NCBI GenBank assembly: GCA_039105265.1
Contig: JAPFFF010000034.1
Coordinates: 1,426,001 to 1,490,000 of the forward strand
Reading direction: 5' to 3'
DNA: 64,000 nt
DNA from: Tritrichomonas musculus
Lineage: Eukaryota > Parabasalia > Tritrichomonadida > Tritrichomonadidae
The translations under genes were made by a program, and so were the position numbers. Position 1 is the first letter of the stretch; the number at the start of each line of letters is the position of its first letter. Of this stretch, positions 53,860 to 64,000 are shown one piece after another. A model generated the notes under the pieces. That model ran no database searches, had not been told where the DNA came from, and worked only from the letters and a program-made list of their open reading frames with translations.

Positions 53860-54640
53860 TTCTTAATATATTGAGTGAGATGCAAAATTGAGTTTAGAAT
53901 TCTTCTCAACTGAGACTCTGTTTAAGGTAGGCCCATACTTGTTCGATGGATCTAAGGTTAGGGCTGTATGCTGTTCACACAATCATGCTGGGAACATGAT
54001 TTTTAATGAGGTCAGTAAAGGCATTATGTGGTGAAGTGTGAGCATTTTTTTGCCAAATGTAAATGACTAAACGGGAAAATTGATAAAAGATATGATTATC
54101 AGCCAAAAGTTTGCAGCAACTATAAGCTGTCAATGAAGGGGGACAAAGGATTAAGTCCGTCCTGAAGCCGCGAGGTCTAATTGCCCCTCAGACCATCACA
54201 TGAACAGGATGGTGATATTTACAAAATAAGATTCTTGCAGATGAAAGCACAGTTGTCGCCATATTCCATTCCTAGAAATTCTGTTTTCACTCACCAAATC
54301 TCCGTCTTTTATTAATTCTGTGATATTAATATTAATTCTTAATCTATTTTGTTTTCTTTTTGAACTAATTTTTATGCGTATTTCAAAATCAATTATTTTA
54401 CCAGTTTGTATGCATATTGCATCAAATATTAATAACTTTCCGTTTAGTCGATGGTACCATGAATCATCGTCAATTACGGAAGTATTTTGCAGAATTTTTA
54501 CTTTTTCAGCTGAGGTTTACTGCAACCGAAACTATTTTCTGATAATAGATATATTTAAAGCAGTTACTATATAATAATAGCTTTTTTCCAATGAGAATTG
54601 AAAACTCTTGAGCAAGAATTTTCGGAAAACAGCTGTAAAT
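53860..54640 (-). pseudogene. Tc1-like DDE transposase relic
   Basis: The minus strand reads HHPVHVMV, stop, GAI; then RPRGFRTDLILCPPSLTAYS; WQKNAHTSPHNAF; and TAYSPNLRSIEQVWAYLKQS. These are Tc1 signatures (VMVWGAI, QDNAPxH, YSPDLNPIExxWxxLK). The second catalytic Asp has become Lys, and several stops are present. Positions 53930-54260 are clearly richer in G+C than the surroundings. N-terminal helix-turn-helix coding is not recognisable. Confidence 0.85.
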
Positions 54641-54867
54641 TATTGTTATGACAAATTTAATTATTTGCAAAAATTCTGATGTGTAACTAGTTGCTTCCTC
54701 TTCTTCCTCTATTTCTTCGTCGTTATCATTTATATGTTGATGTTTTTTTGAATTTCTTTGCTGATTGGATTTGGAACCAATTGAGTTTGAGAAAAAATAA
54801 TTAGGACAATCGTTTTTATCTACACCACTTTTTGAATGGTTTTTCTATTCATGAGAGGCTATTGAAA

Positions 54868-55157
54868 GAGAGATTGAGCCTCAACTTTTTGAGAGAACTG
54901 ATAGAAAAAAATAAGAAGAAAATGTAGAATAATATTTACTGAGACTATTCATGTTAAAAAAAAAATGCTTCTTTTTATGTTACAAAATTTTTACCGATCC
55001 TTCCTTTTGATGTAAGTCTCGGAAAAAAATTATGTAAAAATATTAAAAGATGCATCTCTTTTTTTATTTACATAAATATTCTCAAAATATTATTCTCCAT
55101 TTTTCTCCTATTTTTTCTTTCAATTAGTTCTCTCAAAAAGCTGAGGCACAATCTCTC
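54868..55157. mobile_element. 290-bp inverted-repeat element
   Basis: GAGAGATTGAGCCTCAACTT on the left pairs with the reverse complement of the right end (GAGAGATTGTGCCTCAGCTT), and the arms continue through TTTGAGAGAACT. It is noncoding. CTATTCATGAGA occurs just outside both ends, but a precise target duplication is not clear. Confidence 0.8.
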
Positions 55158-56555
55158 ATGCAAAATCTATTCATGAGTAACTACTCATGGAAAGTAAAAA
55201 AAAATCAACAATTTAAAAATATTTATATTCGCAAAAATAATTTAATTAGAATATAGTATTATATGTATTTATCTATATTTTGTTGTATTAAATATATTAA
55301 AAACAACATGTTAAATAAAATCTAATAAATAAGAAGATAATAATATTTTATTTTTTTAAAACATCCTTAACTCAAAAAAATAAACTTTACAATTTTTTTT
55401 TTATTGGTATATATCTTAAAAATGTATGATTAATAATATGATTAAAACTAATTTATATTTTAGCATAAGTTGATAAAATATTTTTTTAAATAAAAATATT
55501 AAAAAATATTGTAGAATCTTGCCTTGTGAATATCTATAGTTAGCATTGAAAAATTATAATAAAGTATTCAAAAAGTTGTATTTTTTACCATAAAATTGCG
55601 TAATAAAGGTAAATTGCTATTAAACAATTTTTACTCTAATTCATCATGTGAATATGTAAGGTTAAAATATAGTTTCTGTTGCAGTAAACCTAATTAATTA
55701 ATCACAATGAGAAATGTTTCATGTGAAAAGAGAATTCTCACCTAAACATTCGTTATATAAAATATGAAATTTTGAGATTTCTTTGTGAGCCTTCCCTCAA
55801 ACCAAAGTGCGTTGCATTTTTAAAAACGATATTTTGATGTTTCTTTGATTCTTGTGCTATTCAATGGAAAGATCCCGTATATTACTTAAAATAGTAGTGT
55901 TAATACTATGCAAAAGAAGGAAAATTAGAAATTATAAGATCGGCATTCGTTTTATAAAAAAAAATAATAATAAACTTTTTCAAGTGTTACTGCTTTTTTT
56001 ATTACATTTAATTTCTTTTTTAATAACTAATTTTCAATATATTTATATTATATCATTTTAATTATATTTCGGAAAATTTTCTTTGAAATTCAAATTCAAC
56101 AATAAAAATCACTATCTCTTTTTAAGTTAATTAATTTATTGTATTTTAATAATTATAATTTCCAATATTATAGTTAAAACTAGTTAATTATTAAGATAAA
56201 TTTAAAAAAATTATTTTTAAAATTCAAATAATACTTAAAACACCCTCTCAAAAAAATCAAAATATAAAAATTTCAAGATGTCTTAAATCCTAAAAAAGGC
56301 CAAATCATTGGTGAAAAAGAAGAAAGATTGAGCATCCTTTCATTCAAAATCTATTGTTAAATAATCAAGATTTTTATCAAAAAATAATAATATATACTAA
56401 TAGTTTCATATATTTATTATTAAAAAATAGTTAAAACAAACTTTTTATAGGTATTCAAATTTGAATTCAATTTAAAAAAAATATGTATCAAATCAAAAAG
56501 CTCATTATTTAAATTATTATAATATTTTAACTTTTTTGCCTTTCGTTTACGCTTA
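55158..56555. other. Intergenic, AT-rich, nothing recognised
   Basis: 1.4 kb upstream of the protein kinase gene. Short ORFs only, no paired repeats noted; the 200 bases before the ATG lack a clear Inr. Confidence 0.45.
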
Positions 56556-58580
56556 ATGCATGCCAATTTTATCAACGAAATACCTCCAGACAAATTTACT
56601 CTTATAGATCAAATCGGATCGGGGACTTTTTCAGACATTTTTTCCGCAACACATATAAAAACAAATACGAATGTGGCCTTAAAAGTTTCTCTCAAAACTA
56701 ATGTTGAGGAGTATGACAAAATTCTCGATCAAGAAGTTAAAATCAGCCAATCTCTTCACCATCCTTTCATTTGCAAATATTTTTATGAATTTGAAACAGA
56801 ACATTTGAATGTTATCGTAATGGAATTGGTTGACGGAATGACCGCACTTGATTATGTTAACCAAAGCCACGGAATTCCCCTTTCTGAAGTGAAAAATATT
56901 TTTACTCAACTATTAATAGCAATAGAATATTTACACGACGAAGCTCATATTACTCATCGCGACCTAAAGCTAGAAAACATCATGATTGACAGCTGTGGTC
57001 ATATTCGATTAATCGATTTCGGATTTAGCACGAAAAATTCCATGATGTCCACTCTATGTGGTTCAATTCCCTACTGTGCTCCAGAATTATTATCGGGTCA
57101 ATTATATACCAAAGAGTCAGACATATGGAGTATGGGAATCATTCTATATTCACTTTTTGATGGCAACCTGCCATTTTTCCATTCAAATACAAATACGTTA
57201 GTTTCAATGATATGTAACAGCGATGTTAAATTTCCACCAAATTTTGATGAATCCTTAAAAGACCTAGTTTTAAAAATACTTGATAAAAATCCAGTAACAC
57301 GAATAAAAATCGAAGGAATCAAGCAGCATCCTTTTATATCGCAAGAGAAGCTTTTACTGATAGATTACAAGCAGCTTTTTTCTCCAATCGATGCAAGTCA
57401 GGCCAAACATACTAACAAAAACTCAGCAACGATCAAATTCAATTCAAAATTAGGAGTCTCCTCCAATGTCCGCAAGAGCAGCTTCTTCAGGAACACGAGC
57501 TCCACGTACTTCATGCTGACCGACGCGCAGGAGATTGTGCACGAGAGGATCACGATGCGGACGGACGACATTGACGTTTTAATTGAGAACAGGAAGGACT
57601 TCCCTCACAATTTGACAAAGCTCATTGAATCTGCCTTTTTGATGAGCACTTTTGCCAAGGAAAACGAAGGGAATATCTCGCTCTCTAACAACCAAATGCC
57701 GCAGACGAGCGGCCATATAAACTCAGGCCATCCGCTCAACGTGAACTTGAGCACGCAGATGGCTGGCACGTCCGACTTTGTCCCCAGATCCAACGCGAAC
57801 CACAGCCACCACTTCGTGCTCACAAACCACTTCGCCGGAATGCACTCGCACAGCAAACCAGCGGCAAAGAAGGCGCGGCCTCCTGTCAGCGAGCTTATTG
57901 ATCCCTCCTCACATTCAAAAACTGAACAAGAAAATGTAATCACAACAGGCCAAACTCAAGCAGGCCAAGCCAGCGCTAGCCACAATAATGCTGACACCAG
58001 CTTTCACGTACCGAATATGATACACCACTCGAACACGTCGGCCGGCAGAAGCATTACAATAATTCACCATTCAAATTCACCTAACGATCAGGATTTGAAT
58101 GACGAGTTCATCACTGGTGGCCCCGCAAGTTATACCGAGTGCATGAATTATAAATTGGGAGGCCGTTTCCCTATGAATTTGATTAGAAGAACTAAAAAAT
58201 CAACAAGAAATTCAATTCATTCAATTCACCATTCAGTTTCACCTGGTTGTATCGACATTTCTCATGTTCATCGTATGAAAAGCCCTCAAAGCCACCCAAT
58301 GAGCTCATCTACCCAGCAAACTAACCAAGAGGTCCGCTATAACGATCTACACCATGGACCAATCCACACGAGTAGCTCATCGAATGATACATCAGATATT
58401 CAGCCAAATAGTATTCATTTGGCTAAATTATCACATTACTCTACAGATTCAAATTTTTTAACAAACGGGGTTAAAAGAAAGATGTTCAAACGAAAATCAA
58501 ATAATCATATATTACCAGGCAACCCGCAAATAATATCTCCAATGATTAATCCTTCAACATCAAATTTCAGTGAAGAATAA
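56556..58580 (+). CDS. CAMK/SNF1-like serine/threonine protein kinase with long disordered tail
   Basis: 674 aa. The kinase domain spans about residues 14-265 with every catalytic element: GSGTFSDIF loop, VALKV (K43), HRDLKLEN (D136), DFGFS (D154), GSIPYCAPE and SDIWSMGIILYSLFDGNLPF. Activation-loop and APE context fit the AMPK/SNF1/CAMKL branch. The remaining 400 residues are low-complexity, rich in Ser, His and Asn (IHHSNTS, SIHSIHHSVSPG), with no UBA or KA1 domain that I can see. Bases 57470-58000 have much higher G+C than the rest. Likely a cytosolic signalling kinase; substrates unknown. Confidence 0.93.
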   Translation: MHANFINEIPPDKFTLIDQIGSGTFSDIFSATHIKTNTNVALKVSLKTNVEEYDKILDQEVKISQSLHHPFICKYFYEFETEHLNVIVMELVDGMTALDYVNQSHGIPLSEVKNIFTQLLIAIEYLHDEAHITHRDLKLENIMIDSCGHIRLIDFGFSTKNSMMSTLCGSIPYCAPELLSGQLYTKESDIWSMGIILYSLFDGNLPFFHSNTNTLVSMICNSDVKFPPNFDESLKDLVLKILDKNPVTRIKIEGIKQHPFISQEKLLLIDYKQLFSPIDASQAKHTNKNSATIKFNSKLGVSSNVRKSSFFRNTSSTYFMLTDAQEIVHERITMRTDDIDVLIENRKDFPHNLTKLIESAFLMSTFAKENEGNISLSNNQMPQTSGHINSGHPLNVNLSTQMAGTSDFVPRSNANHSHHFVLTNHFAGMHSHSKPAAKKARPPVSELIDPSSHSKTEQENVITTGQTQAGQASASHNNADTSFHVPNMIHHSNTSAGRSITIIHHSNSPNDQDLNDEFITGGPASYTECMNYKLGGRFPMNLIRRTKKSTRNSIHSIHHSVSPGCIDISHVHRMKSPQSHPMSSSTQQTNQEVRYNDLHHGPIHTSSSSNDTSDIQPNSIHLAKLSHYSTDSNFLTNGVKRKMFKRKSNNHILPGNPQIISPMINPSTSNFSEE

Positions 58581-58790
58581 TTTTGTTTTGTTAAAAAAAA
58601 ATGTTTTTTAAATGATATTTTTTTTTTTTTTTTAATCTTTTATTGAAATTAAACTTTATATTAACTTTTATGATGCTAATAGGATAGAACAATCTTTGGA
58701 TTTAAGCTAACATCCTCTTCTTCAATTTTTAAGGACCGTTTAATATTAAACTTTTATTAATATGAAAAACTTTTAAATAATATTCAGAAA

Positions 58791-59741
58791 AAAAGGGGTC
58801 GACTCTCTCAAATTTTTTTTGATTAAAAAATAATAATATCTTAAAAATTAAATATTCTTTCTATTTATTAAATTCTTAAATCAATATCTGATAAAATCTA
58901 TATTAATTTAATATATCTTATAAAACAAAATATTTGCTATTTATTCTATTAATCATTAAAATAAGTGTTTTTATTATGATATTTGAGGCTTTTTCTTAAA
59001 TGATTTATTATTTAGATTATTTATATATAACTTAAAATATAATAATAATTTATAACAAATTATATTATTGATATTCAAGAAATTATTGTTTTTTATAAAT
59101 AAAAATTTTGAATTAATAATTGAATAAAATGCTAGTTTTTGAAAAAATTATTTTGATAATATCTGAATTTTGAAAATATATTATATTTATTAACAAATAC
59201 TTATTATTTGGATAATATATTATTTATATCATCATATTAATGATAATATATTTATTATATATAATATAAATTATATATATATTATTATAAAATATTAATT
59301 TACATTTTTACTCAGTTTATATGTATATCACAATTAAGAATTAATTATAATAACGTATTAATTCAATTTTATTTTTCATAAATAAATTTATCTTACATGA
59401 TATTTAATTAATTACTTTTTAATTAATTTAAAAGATGTAAAATAAATTATAAAAAAAGAATATATGACATAAATGTTACAAAATATTTATATATTTGGAT
59501 ATTCACAAATTCCCAAAATCTCTTTGAATGGTGGAAATTAGATAAGAACTCAAAAATATTTTCCCCTTTTAAAAGTTAAACTTTTTCTGTTTTTATTTTT
59601 TTTAGTGAAATATCTCTATTTTGGCTAATGGAATCGGCTTCATATTTAAAATTGCATCATGTTATTGATAATGCCAATATTATTTATTAATAATTTTTTA
59701 TAATTTTAGAATTTGATAACCGCCAAAGGTCGAACCCTTTT
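58791..59741. mobile_element. 951-bp TIR element with 8-bp target duplication
   Basis: TTCAGAAA is duplicated at 58783-58790 and 59742-59749. The ends are AAAAGGGGTCGACTC and, inverted, AAAAGGGTTCGACCT. It is extremely AT-rich and noncoding. Confidence 0.75.
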
Positions 59742-59749
59742 TTCAGAAA

Positions 59750-60484
59750 TATATAGAATAACGTATTGTTTTGTGAATAATACTCTTGTAGATTTGAAAG
59801 ATATTTATATTAATAAATATTTCATAATAATAATTTATTTATAACTTTTAATAATACAAATTAAGATATAAATATATTAGTATATTTGTATATCATATAT
59901 AATAACAATATTTGGTTATTTTCAATTTAAAATTCCCAATCTATTGAATATTGATAAATAGATATGCATTTAAATAGTATTAATACGATACCTAAACATG
60001 ATATTATGGAAAATATAAAGTAACAAAATATTATTTTCATAATTTTTAATTATCTCTTTAAAGGTTCATTTATTGATTATATATTTAAATTGACATTTGT
60101 TTAAAAACATATATAGAAAACGAATACATAAATAAATACTAATTTTATCACAAAACCCAAACAATTAGTGGACCACTAATAGTGGTTTTGTTTGAATGAA
60201 ATTTCAAGTTCTTTTTTAAATGCAATCATTTTTTGACCAAAAATCTATTAAAAACAAATTAAAAGATATATATAATATATATTATAAAATTTATAATTAT
60301 ATACATTATTTAAATATGATATAATATAATTTTTAACAAGATAAATACAAAATTATTATTTCAATACCCTTTAAATTTTTTAAATATATTCTCTTAAAAA
60401 ATGAAAACTTTTATATTTTTTAAAACATAGTTTTCATTCTAAATCTCAATAATTACAAAGAATACATTAATAAATTTGTTTTTT
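59750..60484. other. Intergenic with one short palindrome
   Basis: ATTAGTGGACCACTAAT at about 60161-60177, partly enclosed by ACAAAACC/GGTTTTGT, could form a hairpin or bind a dimeric protein. Otherwise AT-rich. Confidence 0.5.
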
Positions 60485-60497
60485 TCATCTTACATTA
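60485..60497 (+). promoter_or_regulatory. Candidate Inr-like initiator for the SP-RING-like gene
   Basis: TCATCTTACATTA matches TCAYTWYTCATTA at 11 of 13 positions, 56 nt before the ATG at 60543. Confidence 0.45.
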
Positions 60498-60542
60498 TTT
60501 TAAATTGATTAAAAAATTGAGTGAAAACGATGATAATTTCGG

Positions 60543-61481
60543 ATGATTCAATACTTCACCCCACTTTTTTTTGAGATGATTAATTTTTCTAATCCAAATC
60601 CTAATATTTTAATTTTAGATCAATACAAAAATAATTTTTTATCAGATAAAGATTTTGAATCACTTAATAAAATTATACAACTACTCAATGTATCAGCAAT
60701 CAGATATATTATTCTGAAATTTTCAATCGAATGCAATGGAAATAAAACAAAACTTGTAAAGGTTTTAAAATCATTATTCCAAACATTACGATATGATAAA
60801 ATATTAATTGATATATACGAAGAAATTAAAAATATGTTATCAAAAGGTGATATTTCTACATTTATTCATTTGGAACAGATTTACCAAATAGACTCAGCTT
60901 TTAAATTACCACCAAATCCAACATTAATGCAATATGGCCCACCATATATTTTAGGCCCTATAACTATCCCACAAGGAAAAAGTACCGGGAAATTCAATTT
61001 TTTGTACTCAGGCCAACAAAAATCAGTTAATATTGGATTTCTTTTTCTTGATGGAATTCAACATCAATTTGAATTGACTGGTAATTGCAATGGAATTAAT
61101 TTCGAATTGTCAATTGATGACCCATATCCTCAACCAATAGATATTACTGATTTTCTTGATCATTCAACCAATTATAATTTTTTAAATATTGATTTGATCA
61201 ATACATCAAAGCCACTAATTATTTTTATATCGGAATATGAATATGTTGGAATTCAAAATTTGATTGATAAAATTGTTGGACGACCAACTAACATTGACGA
61301 AGAAGATTTTTTGGTTTTTTCCAATAGTTGCCAACTTTCGGATTGTTTCTCATTATCTGATTATTTATCAAAATGCTTGGCCACAGGAAATTGGAATTGC
61401 CCTATTTGTGGAAAAACAATAGAACCTATGAATCTATTACTTTGTAATTCAGACTCTCAAGAAGAGAAAAACGCATCTTAA
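60543..61481 (+). CDS. Divergent PIAS/Siz-like protein (PINIT-like plus SP-RING-like), possible SUMO E3 ligase
   Basis: 312 aa; the Met at codon 12 (MINFSNPNPN) is an alternative start. Residues 115-245 resemble a PINIT domain: a beta-rich region with CNGINFELSIDDPYPQPIDI and LINTSKPLIIFISEYEYVGI. Residues 255-302 resemble an SP-RING: SCQLSDCFSLSDYLSKC, then WNCPICGK (C286, C289). In PIAS/Siz proteins the first zinc ligands are Cys and His in SCxHxQCFD; here C263 and C268 are kept, but the His is Leu265. Such proteins transfer SUMO to nuclear targets. The protein is shorter than usual and has no SAP domain. Assignment is by motif and is moderately secure. Confidence 0.6.
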   Translation: MIQYFTPLFFEMINFSNPNPNILILDQYKNNFLSDKDFESLNKIIQLLNVSAIRYIILKFSIECNGNKTKLVKVLKSLFQTLRYDKILIDIYEEIKNMLSKGDISTFIHLEQIYQIDSAFKLPPNPTLMQYGPPYILGPITIPQGKSTGKFNFLYSGQQKSVNIGFLFLDGIQHQFELTGNCNGINFELSIDDPYPQPIDITDFLDHSTNYNFLNIDLINTSKPLIIFISEYEYVGIQNLIDKIVGRPTNIDEEDFLVFSNSCQLSDCFSLSDYLSKCLATGNWNCPICGKTIEPMNLLLCNSDSQEEKNAS

Positions 61482-61810
61482 TCTAAACAAACAGTGAAAA
61501 TGACTGAAATAGCTATCATTTAGGCATTATACTATTTCATATTAATATATAATCTATCTTCATTTAACTAATATTGACAATTCATTTCATAGATAACAAT
61601 ATGACATATAATGTTAAGTATCTATTTTTCTAAGATAGATAAAATGATTTAAAGATGTTTTTGGAAATCCAAGATTAATCGATTGCACCCATCAATTTGT
61701 TTTTAATCAACGTATCTCGATTAGATTGAAATGGAAAATCAATGGCATAATTCTTATAATAAAATCTTTTCAAATACTACAGCAATTTTTGTTTACCCAT
61801 TTTTGTATAC
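61482..61810. other. Intergenic, nothing recognised
   Basis: 3' flank of the SP-RING-like gene; AT-rich, no feature. Confidence 0.4.
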
Positions 61811-62034
61811 AAACCTTGTTTTTTAAATTTGCACCTCCTATTCAAAATAAACTATATTTTCTTCATTAATAAATAGGTTTCAAAAAGAATGTATGCATAA
61901 TTTAAATAATTTATATAATGTAGTATATTATTTATAATTTTAAAATAAATATAAATGGGTGGTTATCAATATAATGCAATTTTAATTTAAATGGAAGGTG
62001 AATATAAAAAATTTTTTTTAAAAAAACAAGGTTT
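61811..62034. mobile_element. Possible 224-bp MITE
   Basis: AAACCTTGTTTTTTAAATTT on the left pairs with the end TTAAAAAAACAAGGTTT on the right, with TA close to both ends. The arms are AT-rich, which weakens the call. Confidence 0.5.
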
Positions 62035-62653
62035 ATAATTTTGAATGATTTACATTTCACTTTTGTTAATAATACATGAATCATTCAATCCATGCTTTTA
62101 TTCGATAGCATTTTGAACAGCCTAATTTCCAATATTAACCCAGGAAAAAAGAAAAAAGTAGGAGAAAATATTCGCTTCACTATTTTTTTTTATTCCCCAT
62201 TGAAAATAATTGTATCGATCAAACAATGAAAAACAACTTTTTCTAAACCAGAAAAATAAACCTTTGAAATCTGTTTTTTTTGTTCCAATAGTTGCTCTCA
62301 CGTTCAATTAAATAATAATTATTTGTTAATGCATGCCAAAAATGATGCTTTCGATCATTTATTAATACTTATCAAAAAATATTATTTATTAATTCAAATT
62401 TATTACTCTTTTTGAATGATACTTCATTTCATTTTCAAATTAAAAGAAAGATTTTACAAAAGATCCAAAAAATAAAATCATTATAATATTAATTAATTAC
62501 ATTAAAAATCTATTAGCAACCAATATATTAAATTTCTAGGTAATTTAAATAAATTCCCATAAAGATAATTTGAAAATACCAATTTTAAAATTGAACCCAT
62601 TCACAAAAAATAATCGTAATATAAAATTTCATTTTCTGGGTTAATATTGATCA
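62035..62653. other. Upstream region of acyl-CoA synthetase
   Basis: AT-rich, no gene supported. TCA lies directly before the ATG at 62654, but a full Inr is not seen. Confidence 0.35.
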
Positions 62654-64000
62654 ATGGGAGCAGACCAATCATCCACAATACTTCAAGATCCACCACCAAA
62701 ACCAGGTGAGACACCAATCATTTACTCACCTAATTACGAAAAAGTATCCCAAAATTTAAAAGATGGTTTAATTGAAGAATTTCCTGAAGGCAAAACCATG
62801 TATCATATATTTGAAGATGCATATAAACGACTTCCAGATCAAGAAATGTATGGAGAACGAGTTTATTCAGATGGTAAGTGGCAAGATCGTTTTGAGTTCG
62901 TTACTCGAGCCCAGTTTCGCGACATACGTGATCGAGTAGGAGCATTTCTCATTAAGAATGAATTTCCAGAAAAATCTACAATTGGAATTTTATCATATAA
63001 TAAAATCCAATGGGTAGCCACACAGCAAGCATGTTTTGCTTATGGATATTATCCAGTACCAATTTATGATACATATGGCCCTGAAGGAATTGATTATATC
63101 ATTACCCATGCAGAAGTAAAAATAATATTTGTTGTTTCCACCAAACTCAAATCTCTTCTTCAATTAAAGAATCCCAATGTTACCCACATTGTAGTCTTTG
63201 ATGCCAGTGATCATCCCTATGACGAATCTGAATTTACCGATCTTTTACAGGGCTTAAATTATTCAATTGTTAAATGGTCGGACATCATGGAAATCACCGA
63301 AAGGTATCCTCATCGCCCTCCACAGCCAGATGAGCCAGCATCCATCATGTACACAAGCGGAACAACAGGACCACCAAAAGGATGCGTCATGACACATGCA
63401 AACTTTGTAGCAACCGCCAGTTCCTTTGTAAAAGTTTATCCATTCACCGAGAACGATACATATCTATCGTTCCTCCCTCTGGCCCACTCATTTGAGGAAT
63501 GCCTCCATTTCGTCGGCAACAGGTGCTGCATTAAGGTTGCCTTTTACAGCGGCGACATCAGAAGATTAATGGAAGAGATAAAACTGTTCAAACCGTCACT
63601 TCTCGTATCGGTTTCTCGAATTTTTGAAAGACTTTATGAAGGAATGCAAAAGTCTCTCAATTCAAAGCCTTTTCTGACCAGATTAGCCTTCAATACTTGC
63701 TTCTCAATTAAATCATTTTTAACCCGAAATTTCAGAATTCAACATGTGCCGATACTCGACGGAATGTTCAATAAAATCAACGAGGCAGCAATCGGAGGCA
63801 ATATGAAGATGTTTATTTGCGGCGGTTCTGCTTTGTCGGTCGAAATTCAGCATTTTCTCAGAATCTCATTAAATATCGCATTTCCTCAAGGTTACGGACT
63901 CACAGAAACGGCATCAGGAGTCATGGTACAGAATTACAAAGACACTCAAGACGGAAATGTAGGCGTTCTTCTTCATTGTGTCCAGGCAAAAATGAAAGAT
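62654..64000 (+). CDS. Long-chain acyl-CoA synthetase (AMP-binding), 5' part
   Basis: The frame is open from the ATG to the window edge, 449 codons. It activates fatty acids to acyl-CoA with ATP. Visible motifs: the P-loop YTSGTTGPPKG (233-243), the L-motif LPLAHSFEE and the GYGLTE motif (413-418) of the adenylate-forming family; VYSDGKWQDRFEFVTRAQFR is ACSL-like. The full enzyme is usually about 650-700 aa, so about 200 residues lie beyond the window. The N-terminus MGADQSST fits an N-myristoylation signal (Gly2, Ser6), suggesting attachment to a membrane (inference). No transmembrane segment is obvious. Confidence 0.95.
   Translation, partial: MGADQSSTILQDPPPKPGETPIIYSPNYEKVSQNLKDGLIEEFPEGKTMYHIFEDAYKRLPDQEMYGERVYSDGKWQDRFEFVTRAQFRDIRDRVGAFLIKNEFPEKSTIGILSYNKIQWVATQQACFAYGYYPVPIYDTYGPEGIDYIITHAEVKIIFVVSTKLKSLLQLKNPNVTHIVVFDASDHPYDESEFTDLLQGLNYSIVKWSDIMEITERYPHRPPQPDEPASIMYTSGTTGPPKGCVMTHANFVATASSFVKVYPFTENDTYLSFLPLAHSFEECLHFVGNRCCIKVAFYSGDIRRLMEEIKLFKPSLLVSVSRIFERLYEGMQKSLNSKPFLTRLAFNTCFSIKSFLTRNFRIQHVPILDGMFNKINEAAIGGNMKMFICGGSALSVEIQHFLRISLNIAFPQGYGLTETASGVMVQNYKDTQDGNVGVLLHCVQAKMKD

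Noticed and set aside
57605-57943. 112-codon minus-strand ORF in the kinase tail
   Set aside because: Antisense to the kinase gene and caused by its higher G+C.
1-64000. Retroelements, Polintons/Mavericks or other virus-like elements
   Set aside because: No reverse transcriptase, integrase, protein-primed polymerase or capsid signature was seen on either strand, and no long terminal repeats.
1-64000. CRISPR-like arrays
   Set aside because: No regularly spaced identical repeats with unique spacers; the short repeats present are transposon- or coding-repeat units, and the genome is eukaryotic.
1-64000. Spliceosomal introns
   Set aside because: All intact genes read open from ATG to stop; I saw no need for an intron or a convincing GTATGT...ACTAACACACAG-type signal.

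Overview
This window looks like nuclear DNA of a trichomonad (parabasalid protist), most likely a Tritrichomonas-like species. The DNA is very AT-rich and the genes are intronless and widely spaced. The protein families are typical of trichomonads: BspA-like LRR_5 proteins, DUF3447/LRR/kinase-like fusions, Sel1 repeats fused to a kinase-like domain, discoidin (F5/8C)-like relics, and a repeated trichomonad transposase-like family. Trichomonas-type Inr-like sites (TCAYTWY core) lie 14-60 bases before several starts. No rRNA, CRISPR array, retroelement or Polinton was recognised.

Layout. 1-4001: the end of a BspA-like gene, a Sel1 relic and a small gene of unknown function. 4872-9060: three transposons in a row. 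9212-22902: a large inverted duplication. Its arms are about 2.5 kb each and carry tRNA-Lys, tRNA-Thr, a Sel1 relic and an Asn/Asp-rich ORF. They flank a 1031-aa Sel1 protein with a degenerate kinase domain. The right arm is interrupted by a 3.8-kb element that itself holds a 2.3-kb element. 23229-25274: an intact transposase-like ORF. 26440-30562: a possible tubby-like protein with a 24-bp coding tandem repeat, then a cytosolic GH13 alpha-amylase. 31026-38320: a nest of elements inside elements. 38509-42013: two broken host genes. 42189-49579: tRNA-Met, two small unknown genes, a 360-bp palindrome, a condensation/acetyltransferase-like enzyme, a Gly-like tRNA and a coiled-coil Sel1 protein. 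50410-55157: decayed mariner/Tc1 and transposase-like genes with nested small elements. 56556-64000: an active-looking CAMK-type kinase, a PINIT/SP-RING-like protein and the start of a long-chain acyl-CoA synthetase.

The strongest theme is transposition. Many separate elements show inverted ends and exact target duplications, mostly 8 bp or TA, with one of 7 bp and two of about 10 bp. Only one transposase-like ORF is intact. The host genes share no operon or pathway. They are single genes for sugar-polymer breakdown, fatty-acid activation, signalling and possibly SUMO conjugation.
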